The notes beneath the pieces are model-generated. The model made no database searches. It saw nothing but the letters and a program-made list of their open reading frames with translations, and was not told the DNA's origin. The position numbers and the translations under genes are program-made. Shown here piece after piece: positions 44,451 to 52,893 of a stretch of 64,000 nucleotides of DNA (the first letter of the stretch is position 1; each line of letters opens with the position of its first letter). Source of the stretch: an uncultured Lactobacillus sp. (GTDB lineage Bacteria > Bacillota > Bacilli > Lactobacillales > Lactobacillaceae); assembly GCF_910589175.1 (NCBI RefSeq), contig NZ_CAJURR010000003.1:35335-99334 (forward strand), written 5' to 3'.

Positions 44451-46040
44451 ATGAACATTAAAGGTATTTTTAATAAAAATAAAATAAGATTCATTGGCAT
44501 CTGTATCTTATTAATCCTCGAGACAGCTAGTGCAACAAGTGTTACATATTTAATGACACCTGCATTTAATTATATAAAGCAAAATAAATTAAATTTATTT
44601 TTAATATTTATTACTTTATCAGCTAGCTTGCAATTTATAAGTACAATTTTAACTTCCCTTGGTAATGTTCTATATGCTCATCAAATTCAGGACTATATTC
44701 ATCAGATTCGGAATAATATTACTAGATATCTGTTTGTTAATGACGATGAAAATGTGTCTGAAATTCAAAATAATCTAAATTCGAATATTCAGGAAGTAAC
44801 TAATAAATATACCAATCCTTTACTTATTTTATGGCGCAGGATATTAACTATTGCTTTTTCTCTGGGAGTCTTATTTACCTTTAATTGGAGTTTAGTTGTT
44901 TTAACTTTGTTGCTCTCTTTTGTTGGTCTTTATTTACCAAAACTTTTTGAGAGAATGACGTCTTCAGCTACTCTTGAAGTTACTCAAAAAAATGAACATC
45001 TGCTTGATACAGTAGAGAAATGGGCTCGAGGATTAGATGAATTAAGAAGATATGCCAGTTTTGGTAGCTATGAAAGTGCAATAAAGAAATCAACCTCGGA
45101 GTTAAAAGCAGCTACAATTCAGGATTGCTTCTGGGGAAATTTGGCGACTGCACTTACCTCTCTAATATCTTTAATAGGCATAATTTTGTTATTAGCACTT
45201 TCAATATATTTGTATGCGACAGGACAAATTGTCTTTGGTGCCATAATTACTTCTGGAATTTTTGCAAATCAAATTATGAATGCTGTCACCTATTTAGCAG
45301 AAAGCCTCAACCAAATTAAATCTTCTAAGAAAGTGCGCCATAAGATTCTTAACTTGCAAGAATCAGTGCAATTTAATATAAAAGACCATTCTGATAAAAG
45401 AATTAACCAGATTGAAATTAATGATCTTCAAGTCTCTTATCCAAATGGAGAAAGGATTTCTTATCCACATATAGTCATTAACAAAGGGGAAAAGATACTC
45501 TTAACTGGAGATAGTGGTAGTGGAAAATCAACTTTATTTAAAGTTTTACTAGGTGAAGTTACACCTAAAATGGGTACAGTTAGCTATAAAGATAAAAAAG
45601 GGAAAGTATTTATACCGAATTCAGAAGAAATAGGCTATCTTGCACAAGATAATACGCTTTTTCCCGATACTATCAAAAATAATATTACAATGTTTGATTC
45701 TAAGTTAGATAAGGAAGTTAATAATACAATTAAAAAGGTAAATCTTTCTACTGATATTGAAAAATTTCCCAAGGGATTAGAAACTTTAATTAACTTAGAC
45801 TCTGAGAACGTATCTGGTGGTCAAAAACAAAAGATAGTTTTAGCCCGAGCTAACATCCATCATAGTAGCTTGCTATTAATTGATGAAGGGACAAGTGCTA
45901 TTGATAGTAAGGCAACTTTATCGATTTTAAAAGAATTGTTGAAGTCAGAACAAACCATTATTATGATTGCTCATAATTTTTCGCAAAAGTCGATTAATAT
46001 GTTTGATCGAGAGATTCATTTGACTAAAGAGGTGAATTAA
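44451..46040 (+). CDS. ABC exporter half-transporter (first of a pair)
   Basis: The 529 residues are a six-helix membrane domain followed by an ATPase with Walker A TGDSGSGKSTLFK, signature VSGGQKQK, Walker B LLLIDEGTSAID and an H-loop MIAHN. The ATG has only a weak ribosome site. The TAA is directly followed by the ATG of the next half-transporter. The pair probably forms a heterodimer. No peptide precursor, peptidase domain or immunity gene is adjacent, so the cargo is unknown; the family includes peptide, lipid and drug exporters. Confidence 0.9.
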   Translation: MNIKGIFNKNKIRFIGICILLILETASATSVTYLMTPAFNYIKQNKLNLFLIFITLSASLQFISTILTSLGNVLYAHQIQDYIHQIRNNITRYLFVNDDENVSEIQNNLNSNIQEVTNKYTNPLLILWRRILTIAFSLGVLFTFNWSLVVLTLLLSFVGLYLPKLFERMTSSATLEVTQKNEHLLDTVEKWARGLDELRRYASFGSYESAIKKSTSELKAATIQDCFWGNLATALTSLISLIGIILLLALSIYLYATGQIVFGAIITSGIFANQIMNAVTYLAESLNQIKSSKKVRHKILNLQESVQFNIKDHSDKRINQIEINDLQVSYPNGERISYPHIVINKGEKILLTGDSGSGKSTLFKVLLGEVTPKMGTVSYKDKKGKVFIPNSEEIGYLAQDNTLFPDTIKNNITMFDSKLDKEVNNTIKKVNLSTDIEKFPKGLETLINLDSENVSGGQKQKIVLARANIHHSSLLLIDEGTSAIDSKATLSILKELLKSEQTIIMIAHNFSQKSINMFDREIHLTKEVN

Positions 46041-47615
46041 ATGTCTTTTCGGGGATTTATCAATACTAATAGGACTCGTTTCTTTTGGATTACTATTTTA
46101 TCAATTTTATCAGGGATGAGCGGCATTCTGGCTGGCTATATACAGATGTATTGGCTGACCTATATTAAGGGGGAAAATTGGAATAAGGTTATAGTTACAA
46201 CTGGCTTAATGGCTCTATGCTGGTTCTTTGCTCAATCAGTGATTTATTTTGTTCAATATTTAAATAATGTTCAAGAAGAAGAATATTTCAAGAAATTACG
46301 CGATGAAATAGCCGAGCATTATTTTAAAGATCAAAAATTTCATGAAGTAGCCGCCTTTCAAAATAGACTAACTAATGATTTCAACATTGTAAAAAATAAC
46401 TTTTTTGAGTGGTATGTAACTGTTCCTTTTTATGGATCGATGTTAATAACCTCTTTGATTGCGTTACTAACAATCCATTGGGCAATTTTTGCATTAAGTT
46501 TAGTTGTAGACACTATTTCATATTTTTTACCTAAGCTAATTGGAAAAAAACTGGAGAAAGCTACAATTAACGTTTCCGATAAGAATAAAGAATATCTTGA
46601 TATTTTGGGTAAATGGTTTTCTGGTTTAAGTGAATTAAAAAGATACTTTGCAGGTAATAAATTATTAGAAGTGCAGAGCAAAGCATCAAAGAAACTAGAA
46701 AAAGCAAATATTAATCAAACTGTTCAAGAACAGATATTAAGTATCTTAAATGGCTTTAGTGCTTTGATTTCGACAATTCTATTATTAGGATTTACTGGTG
46801 TATTAGTTGAACAAAAGTTAGTCATTTTTGGTGCGATTTTATCAGTACAAAATTTTGCAGATAATGTGGCTTTTGGAATGCAAGAAACTATTGAAGGACT
46901 GACAATGATGCGTTCTTCAAAACCATTAATGAATAAAATTAGTGAAGATACAGCACGACTTGAATCGGCCAATAAAAAAGAGACCAGTATTCCTTCCGTA
47001 ATTAAAACTAATTCATTATCTCTAAAATTTCCTAATGGTGAAATGTTGAAGTATCCGGACATAAATATAAAAGAGGGTGAAAAAATTCTCTTAACTGGTG
47101 ATTCGGGATCTGGGAAGACAACCTTGTTTAAATTACTATTAGGAATTATTAAACCTAGTTATGGAACGATAGAATTTGAAGACCAGGCTGGCAATCCTAT
47201 TACACCTGATATGTCTAAAATTGGCTATATCCCACAAGAACCTAATCTTTTTCCTGGGACAATTAAACAAAATATTACGATGTTTAATAGTCAGCTTGAT
47301 AATCGAGTAAAATTGGCAGTAAGGGATGTCAACTTAGATGATGACATGAAAAAGTTTAAAGATGGCGTAAATTCTCCGTTAAACTTAAACAAATTAAATA
47401 TTTCTGGTGGACAAAGACAAAAGATCGTTATGGCCCGTGCTCAAATTCATGATAGTAAAATAATTTTAATTGATGAAGGAACAAGTGCCATTGATCAGCA
47501 GGCCACTTTTAAGATTTTAAAGAAATTATTGCAAACTGAGGCAACAATTGTTTTTATTGCTCATAATTTTAATGAAAATATGCGGAATTTGTTTGATCGA
47601 GAGATTAGACTATGA
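46041..47615 (+). CDS. ABC exporter half-transporter (second of a pair)
   Basis: The 524 residues have the same architecture as the preceding gene, with Walker A TGDSGSGKTTLFK, signature ISGGQRQK, Walker B IILIDEGTSAID and the H-loop FIAHN; both end near FDREI[HR]L. The ATPase sites look canonical in both halves. The start lies directly at the preceding stop, with AGAGGTG inside its last codons, so translation is coupled. Confidence 0.9.
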   Translation: MSFRGFINTNRTRFFWITILSILSGMSGILAGYIQMYWLTYIKGENWNKVIVTTGLMALCWFFAQSVIYFVQYLNNVQEEEYFKKLRDEIAEHYFKDQKFHEVAAFQNRLTNDFNIVKNNFFEWYVTVPFYGSMLITSLIALLTIHWAIFALSLVVDTISYFLPKLIGKKLEKATINVSDKNKEYLDILGKWFSGLSELKRYFAGNKLLEVQSKASKKLEKANINQTVQEQILSILNGFSALISTILLLGFTGVLVEQKLVIFGAILSVQNFADNVAFGMQETIEGLTMMRSSKPLMNKISEDTARLESANKKETSIPSVIKTNSLSLKFPNGEMLKYPDINIKEGEKILLTGDSGSGKTTLFKLLLGIIKPSYGTIEFEDQAGNPITPDMSKIGYIPQEPNLFPGTIKQNITMFNSQLDNRVKLAVRDVNLDDDMKKFKDGVNSPLNLNKLNISGGQRQKIVMARAQIHDSKIILIDEGTSAIDQQATFKILKKLLQTEATIVFIAHNFNENMRNLFDREIRL

Positions 47616-47639
47616 AAATCTTAGACAGGGAAAAATATA

Positions 47640-48209
47640 ATGACAACAGTCTATTTTGTAAGACACGCTGAACCAGATTTAGGCAATCATAATGATTTGA
47701 CAAGAGATTTAACTCCAAAAGGTATAGAAGATCGAAAATTTTTAATTGATTACTTTAAAAATAAGAAATTAGATGTGGCATTTTCAAGTCCTTTTAAAAG
47801 AGCAATTAGGACTATTGAGCCAGTTGCTAAAAGTAGAAATTTAAAAATTAACCAAATTTCGGAATTTTGTGAACGTAAAATTGGCGATGAGTGGATTTCT
47901 AATTTTCATGAATATTGTCAAAAGCAGTGGTTTGATTTTGACTATAAGTTAGAAAATGGTGAATCTTTGAATGATACTCAGAAAAGAAATATAAACGCGC
48001 TAAAAAATATTTTAGCTGATTATCCGGATAAAAATATAATTATTGGTAGTCATGGAACAGCAATTGGAACAATAATTAATTATTTTGATAGTAATTTTGA
48101 TTATCCTGCTTTTTCAAAAATTCAACCGCTTATGCCCTTTGTCGCAAAATTTAACTTTAGTGGTGATAAAGTAGATTATCGAATTATTGCTTGTAATTCT
48201 AAAAATTGA
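47640..48209 (+). CDS. Histidine phosphatase superfamily protein
   Basis: The 189 residues start with the RHAEP variant of the RHG motif (H9 is the phospho-acceptor), then FSSPFKRAIRTIEP and the second histidine in IIGSHGTAIGT. These are phosphoryl-transfer residues of the phosphatase branch. The substrate is unknown. It follows the ABC pair after 24 bases. Confidence 0.85.
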   Translation: MTTVYFVRHAEPDLGNHNDLTRDLTPKGIEDRKFLIDYFKNKKLDVAFSSPFKRAIRTIEPVAKSRNLKINQISEFCERKIGDEWISNFHEYCQKQWFDFDYKLENGESLNDTQKRNINALKNILADYPDKNIIIGSHGTAIGTIINYFDSNFDYPAFSKIQPLMPFVAKFNFSGDKVDYRIIACNSKN

Positions 48210-48338
48210 AAAAGATTAAATTATACAAATACCCCAATAACTAAAACCATATATTTAAACTAACATTAAGAATTCATAAAGGTTTTGAACTATAATAATA
48301 TAGAAAGTTAATCTTAAGAAAGGTTCTATACTATTTAT

Positions 48339-49205
48339 ATGAAATATTTAATTACAGGAGCAACAGGCAATTTAGGAGAAAAAGTTACTCGTTGGCTGAG
48401 AACAATGACTCCGGAAACTAATATCCGAGTTGGAATCCATAATTTAAAAAAGGCTGACAAGTTTAGTGACTTAGCTGTGGAAAAAGTAAAACTAGACTAT
48501 TTTGATTTAGATACGTTAGAAAAAGCTGTTGACGGAATTGATCTTGTCAGTTACATTCCAAGCATTACTTATAATTTACAGAAAAGAATTACAGAATTTG
48601 AGAATGTACTTCAAGTGGTAAAAAAGGCAAAAACTAAATTAATTTTTGTAAGTTTTTTTGCCGATCAAGAAAATAATCCTTTTGTGATGTCTCCATTTTA
48701 TGCATATGTACCAAGAAGACTTGCTAGCTCAGGAATTGAATACAGTATTATAAAAAATAGTTTGTATGCAGATCCACTGGTGCCATATCTAGAAGAACTA
48801 ATTAAACGCAAAAATATTATTTATCCAGTTGGGGCAGAACCACTATCCTTTATTACAAGAAACGACAGTGCTCATGCAATTGCTTGTTTGGCTATGCAGC
48901 CAGTAATGCGCGATCAAGGCCAAACATATCTATTAAGTATGGACAAAAATTATAACATGGTTGAGCTATCATACATTATGTCTCGGATCACTGATCATAA
49001 AATTGGCTATGCACCTGTAACAACGAGTGAATTTGCAAAGATTTATGCCGCTGAAGGCGATGGAAAAGAACTTGCATCGATGTATGCCGGAGGAGCGAAG
49101 GGACTTCTTAGTGCAACATCTGATGACTTTCATCGCTTAACTGGTAGAGAACCAGAAGAAATGGAACATTTTTTAAGAAATGGCTATCAAATTGCACGTT
49201 TATAA
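48339..49205 (+). CDS. NmrA-like / QOR2-type NAD(P)H oxidoreductase
   Basis: The 288 residues begin with a Rossmann signature (GATGNLG at 7-13) and resemble atypical short-chain dehydrogenases such as quinone oxidoreductase 2. The later FITRNDSAHAIACLAMQ block fits this group. AAAGG precedes the ATG. The substrate is unknown. Confidence 0.85.
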   Translation: MKYLITGATGNLGEKVTRWLRTMTPETNIRVGIHNLKKADKFSDLAVEKVKLDYFDLDTLEKAVDGIDLVSYIPSITYNLQKRITEFENVLQVVKKAKTKLIFVSFFADQENNPFVMSPFYAYVPRRLASSGIEYSIIKNSLYADPLVPYLEELIKRKNIIYPVGAEPLSFITRNDSAHAIACLAMQPVMRDQGQTYLLSMDKNYNMVELSYIMSRITDHKIGYAPVTTSEFAKIYAAEGDGKELASMYAGGAKGLLSATSDDFHRLTGREPEEMEHFLRNGYQIARL

Positions 49206-49215
49206 AATAAATTAG

Positions 49216-49243
49216 TTTAATTTAAAATAAAAGATGTTATAAT
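49216..49243 (+). promoter_or_regulatory. Promoter of an intergenic RNA
   Basis: TTTAAT (49216-49221), 16 bases, then TATAAT (49238-49243) preceded by TGT (extended -10). Transcription should start near 49250. Confidence 0.75.
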
Positions 49244-49249
49244 AAATAT

Positions 49250-49427
49250 AGTAAGTGCTTAGAGAAAAATTAATTGTAATTAAGTGTAGTGCAGTGCTGA
49301 GACAAGACCGTAAGCTTGCTATTAACTACACAAGCTTTTAATTTAAGGGATAGATTAAAAGCTATTTGCTTATTTTAGCTGTTATATACGAAAAAAGAGA
49401 TCAGATATAAAATCTGGTCTCTTTTTC
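49250..49427 (+). ncRNA. Candidate free-standing structured small RNA
   Basis: About 178 bases run from promoter to terminator with no ATG and no gene. The 5' end (AGTAAGTG 49250-49257 and TAG 49260-49262) pairs with CTA (49362-49364) and TGCTTATT (49367-49374), closing the molecule. Inside are GTGTAGT (49284-49290) with ACTACAC (49325-49331) and AGCTTTTAAT (49333-49342) with ATTAAAAGCT (49354-49363), a three-way layout with an A/U-rich bulge. A stem with a large central bulge and a 3' side hairpin recalls 6S RNA, but I cannot confirm that. Confidence 0.6.
49392..49427. terminator. Bidirectional terminator
   Basis: AAAAAGAGATCAGAT pairs with ATCTGGTCTCTTTTT (one G-U), usable on both strands: for the small RNA rightward and for the PfpI-family gene leftward. 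Confidence 0.9.
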
Positions 49428-49438
49428 GATATGTTTAA

Positions 49439-50023
49439 CTATAGGCTTTGATTAATATTTTTAGCTAGATAATCATAAAGCATTGCTTTTTCTAATTCTT
49501 TGGTGTCATAACCTAAAGTTTGAGCAATTGTATAAGCGTATGCCCAAGCTGTAGCTGGTCCACGACTGGTGATGACTTTATGTTCTTTATCCACGACTGT
49601 AATATCAGTGCTAAAGTGGCCGTTTGGACATTCCTTTTCAATTTCTTTTTCAAAGCCTGGGTAACAGGTGTAGTTGGCTCCTTCTAGCAAGCCGTAGTGA
49701 CCTAAAGCAATCGGAGCGGCACACATTGCTGCATCCCATTTGCCTTCTTTATTTCTTTGAATCATAAGCTTAGCTAGTTTTTCATTGTTTCTAAGGTTTA
49801 AAGCTCCAGTTCTTCCACCTGGAAAAGCTACTAAGTCATACTCTAAAAGTGAATCATCCACAACTTTATCACAGGTTAGTAAGATATGATGGTCTCCGTT
49901 AATTTCTTTTTTATCAAGACCGACCATGTCACAATCAATATCTAAACGACGTAGTACATCAACGACACTAAGCCCTTCAACTTCTTCACAGCCATCTGCG
50001 AAGACAACAGCAACTTTTGTCAT
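49439..50023 (-). CDS. DJ-1/PfpI family protein
   Basis: The 194 residues show the glutamine amidotransferase-like fold of DJ-1: DGCEEVEG with the conserved glutamate, AFPGGRTGA, and C101 in the nucleophile elbow AAMCAAP. Members act in oxidative or glycation stress or as small-molecule hydrolases; the exact job here is unknown. The ATG at 50023 has AGGAGG seven bases upstream; an upstream ATG has none. Confidence 0.88.
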   Translation of the reverse strand: MTKVAVVFADGCEEVEGLSVVDVLRRLDIDCDMVGLDKKEINGDHHILLTCDKVVDDSLLEYDLVAFPGGRTGALNLRNNEKLAKLMIQRNKEGKWDAAMCAAPIALGHYGLLEGANYTCYPGFEKEIEKECPNGHFSTDITVVDKEHKVITSRGPATAWAYAYTIAQTLGYDTKELEKAMLYDYLAKNINQSL

Positions 50024-50206
50024 AAAAAAGTCCTCCTTTTTATTAAGCACTATGCAATCTTTATTTTAACCCATTAAAATAGTAATTTTTAATTTAAAGA
50101 TTAAAAAAATAAACTTACAATTGCGTATATAACTATAGGTAAAACTAAGATATGTTGTACTAAGAATTTTGTGAAACACTAAATATAGGGTTGCTTTTAA
50201 AAATAC

Positions 50207-50234
50207 TTGAATTAACGCAATATTCTGTTAACAT
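50207..50234 (+). promoter_or_regulatory. Promoter of the histidine phosphatase gene at 50286
   Basis: TTGAAT (50207-50212) and TAACAT (50229-50234, with TGT before it) are 16 bases apart. Confidence 0.6.
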
Positions 50235-50285
50235 TGAGATAATTGAAAGAAAATTTGTGAAACAATTTAAGAAAAGAGGGTAAAA

Positions 50286-50975
50286 ATGGCTACTGAAGTT
50301 TATTTAGTAAGACATGGGGAAACAATGTTTAATCAGTTGAATAAAGTTCAAGGATGGGCTGATTCTCCACTAACTGTAAAAGGAATTAATGACCTAAAAG
50401 TAACAGCATCTAATTTATCTCAGGTTTATTTTGATAAAATGTATAGTTCTGACTTAAAGCGAGCCATTGATACAGTTCACTTAATTGCTGATACAAATGA
50501 AGTTTCTGAGATTGGTAAAATAAAAAAACTTCCAGCTTTTCGTGAAGTATTCTTTGGTACTTTTGAAGGTGACGATATTGACGAAACTTGGGAAAAAGTT
50601 GCTGTAGCTGGAGGGATGAAACCAACAAATGATGTAGTAAAAATCATTCAAACCTTAGGAATCCATGATTTTCGTGAAGCAACTAAGAAAGCTGATCCAC
50701 GTCATTTAGCAGAAGATGCAGAAGCCCTTAATAATCGAATGGACCAAGCTGTTAGCCAACTAGCTGAAGAAACAAAAGGGCTAGGACGAGTTTTAATTGT
50801 GTCTCATGGAGACTTTATTAAGACCTTGGGAATTAAATACTGGGATCAAACTACGCACGATCATGATATTCCTTTCCCAGATAATGGTAGTGTGACGCGT
50901 GGAATAATTGATGATAATGGAAAATTTAAAATAATTAATTATGGTGTAAAAAACACTGACATTCCAAATTTATAA
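50286..50975 (+). CDS. Histidine phosphatase / phosphoglycerate mutase family protein
   Basis: The 229 residues have VRHGETMFN (H10), SDLKRAIDT and the second histidine in LIVSHGDFIKTL. It is a broad phosphatase of the RHG superfamily and lacks the dPGM-type WRLNERHYG block. AGAGGG precedes the ATG. It is monocistronic, with a terminator behind. Confidence 0.88.
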   Translation: MATEVYLVRHGETMFNQLNKVQGWADSPLTVKGINDLKVTASNLSQVYFDKMYSSDLKRAIDTVHLIADTNEVSEIGKIKKLPAFREVFFGTFEGDDIDETWEKVAVAGGMKPTNDVVKIIQTLGIHDFREATKKADPRHLAEDAEALNNRMDQAVSQLAEETKGLGRVLIVSHGDFIKTLGIKYWDQTTHDHDIPFPDNGSVTRGIIDDNGKFKIINYGVKNTDIPNL

Positions 50976-51004
50976 GATGCAGCTATCCAGTTGCATCTTT
51001 TTTT
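50974..51004. terminator. Terminator between the phosphatase and arsR-type genes
   Basis: AAGATGCA pairs with TGCATCTT around ten bases, then T residues. With A residues on the other side it can serve both convergent genes. Confidence 0.8.
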
Positions 51005-51329
51005 AGTATAAATTTGTGGGATGTTCTTTTGCGGTATGTTCTACGTGCTCAATCATGGCATCAATCATTGATAAAACATCAGGGTCATTTAAAAAATAAA
51101 AGACATGAGTTCCGTGTTTATGATGTTTAACTAAATTATATTTTTCTAAAATACCTAATTGTTTTGATACAACCGGCTGCGCAAGGTTGAGAGTAGTGGC
51201 AATTGTTGAGACGTCGACTTCTTTTGAAGCATTTCGTAAAAAAAATAAAATTGAAATTCGTCTACTATTGCTTAAAACTTTATAGATTTTAGCTGCTTCA
51301 TTAACCAAATTTGTATCTGCTTGTGTCAT
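51003..51329 (-). CDS. czrA: ArsR/SmtB family metal-responsive repressor
   Basis: The 108 residues form a winged helix (LNLAQPVVSKQLGILEKYNL) with a C-terminal helix. That helix carries H95-x-x-H98 (EHVEHTAKEH) and acidic D82/D84, matching the alpha-5 zinc/cobalt site of CzrA-like sensors. It is divergent from a cation efflux gene, which it probably represses when metal is low. Confidence 0.85.
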   Translation of the reverse strand: MTQADTNLVNEAAKIYKVLSNSRRISILFFLRNASKEVDVSTIATTLNLAQPVVSKQLGILEKYNLVKHHKHGTHVFYFLNDPDVLSMIDAMIEHVEHTAKEHPTNLY

Positions 51330-51343
51330 TATTTAAAACCTCA

Positions 51344-51391
51344 TTGACAATATATCAAAAATGGAATATTATACTTTCTGCAATAAGTATA
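51344..51391 (+). promoter_or_regulatory. czcD promoter and operator-like repeat
   Basis: TTGACA (51344-51349), 17 bases, then TATTAT (51367-51372). TATACTT (51370-51376) and AAGTATA (51385-51391) form an inverted repeat around the start site, a likely ArsR-type operator. Confidence 0.65.
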
Positions 51392-51421
51392 CCAAATTCG
51401 ATATATTTATGGAGAAAAAAT

Positions 51422-52306
51422 ATGAAGGATAAATCATCACTACGTTACTTTTGGGTAACTTTATTAAATATTATTATTACAATTGCCGAATTTATCGGTG
51501 GAGCAGTTTCAGGATCACTTGCTCTACTTTCAGATGCCGTGCATAATTTAAGCGATGTCGGATCAATTATTTTAGCTTTTGTTGCTAATTTAATTGCTAA
51601 AAGAAAGCGAAATAATAGCAAGACTTTTGGCTATGACCGAGCGGAAATACTAGCAGCTTTTACTAATGGGATTATTTTAATAGTAATCAGCATTTATTTA
51701 TTTATCGAAGGAATTCAACGCTTTAGTCATCCTGAACCGATTAAAGGAAAAATCATGTTAATTGTTTCTTTAATTGGGTTAGCTGCTAATTTAATTTCAA
51801 TGCTAGTAGTCATGAAGGAAGCTAAGACGAGTCTTAATGCAAAAGCTACATTTTTAAATATGCTTTCAGATGCAATAACTAGTGTAGCAGTTGTAATTGG
51901 GGCTATAGTAATTTCAATTTGGAAAATTTACTGGGTCGATCCAGTCTTAACGATAGCGGCTTCGGTCTTTTTACTTAAAGAAGCCTATGAAGTTACTATT
52001 AAAGCAGCTAATATTTTAATGGAAACAAACCCTAGCATCGATTTAAATAAGATAAATGAATTAGTTTTATCTTGTCCACATGTGAATAACATTCACCATG
52101 TACATGTTTGGCAATATTCAGATAATGTGACGATGTTAGACGCACATATTAATGTGGATAAAAATTTAGATGCTGTGCAATTAGAAAAGATATACACAGA
52201 AATTGCTAAAAAATTAAAGCCGCTTGGAATTAACCATGTGACACTTCAAGCAGAATGCACACGTGGAATTAGTGATAAAATGATTTTTGATGATAAAGAA
52301 GATTAG
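51422..52306 (+). CDS. czcD: Cation diffusion facilitator (zinc/cobalt efflux)
   Basis: The 294 residues have six membrane helices and the CDF metal residues (SDAVHNLSD in helix 2; NMLSDAITS in helix 5), then a cytoplasmic domain with HHVHVW. It exchanges metal for protons. The ATG at 51422 has GGAG upstream; a TTG start at 51311 lies in arsR. It pairs with the divergent repressor. Confidence 0.93.
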   Translation: MKDKSSLRYFWVTLLNIIITIAEFIGGAVSGSLALLSDAVHNLSDVGSIILAFVANLIAKRKRNNSKTFGYDRAEILAAFTNGIILIVISIYLFIEGIQRFSHPEPIKGKIMLIVSLIGLAANLISMLVVMKEAKTSLNAKATFLNMLSDAITSVAVVIGAIVISIWKIYWVDPVLTIAASVFLLKEAYEVTIKAANILMETNPSIDLNKINELVLSCPHVNNIHHVHVWQYSDNVTMLDAHINVDKNLDAVQLEKIYTEIAKKLKPLGINHVTLQAECTRGISDKMIFDDKED

Positions 52307-52370
52307 TTAATCTGGTTTTGCTGCTATTTGGTAAAATAGGGGCAAAGCCTTTTATTTTTAAGGAGAAAAA

Positions 52371-52628
52371 ATGAAATTCGATACTAATGATCTAAAAGAA
52401 AATCTAAAAAATTATCAAAAGAAAGCTACAGACCAATTTAAAGATTTTGCTGAAAATGACTGGCCTGATATCAAAGACCACTTAACTGAAAAAGGGCAAC
52501 AAGCTGGGGATTTTTTGAAACAAAATGGTGGAAAAGCTTATCAGAATTCCGTAAATGCTTTTAAGAAAGCAGTTCGAAACTTAGACCAAAAAGTAAATGG
52601 CACAAGCATACACAAGGATGATAAATAA
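52371..52628 (+). CDS. Small charged hypothetical protein
   Basis: The 85 residues are mostly helical and charged (lysine, aspartate, glutamine) with no signal or membrane segment, resembling small stress-type helical proteins, but I do not recognise a family. AAGGAG precedes the ATG. It is directly followed by a small membrane protein gene. Confidence 0.7.
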   Translation: MKFDTNDLKENLKNYQKKATDQFKDFAENDWPDIKDHLTEKGQQAGDFLKQNGGKAYQNSVNAFKKAVRNLDQKVNGTSIHKDDK

Positions 52629-52629
52629 A

Positions 52630-52872
52630 ATGAAGGTAAATATTTGGGTTGCAGTCATAGTGCTATTAATTGGATTATGGGATTTATATACGGCCTATAA
52701 CCGTTATCAAAAACATAAAGTAACAACGAAAGAAATTCAAAGTGATCATAGTGATAGAACAAAAAATTCGATTATTGGCATTTCTTCAGATAGGAAAATT
52801 AATGTCATTTCTTTTGCGATCTTAGGAGTCGTTTTTACTATTACCGGAATTGTTTTGTTTTTTATGGTTTAA
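52630..52872 (+). CDS. Small two-helix membrane protein
   Basis: This is a hypothetical protein of 80 residues with a membrane helix at each end (IWVAVIVLLIGLWDLYTAYN; a second at VISFAILGVVFTITGIVLFF) and a charged middle. The ATG at 52630 lies one base after the preceding stop, with AAGGA in the end of the previous gene. The two small genes probably act together. Confidence 0.65.
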   Translation: MKVNIWVAVIVLLIGLWDLYTAYNRYQKHKVTTKEIQSDHSDRTKNSIIGISSDRKINVISFAILGVVFTITGIVLFFMV

Positions 52873-52893
52873 GTGAGGAAGGTGAGAAGAAAG

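Noticed and set aside
49255..49341. 28-codon GTG frame inside the small RNA
   Set aside because: It has no ribosome site, and the paired stems explain the region better.
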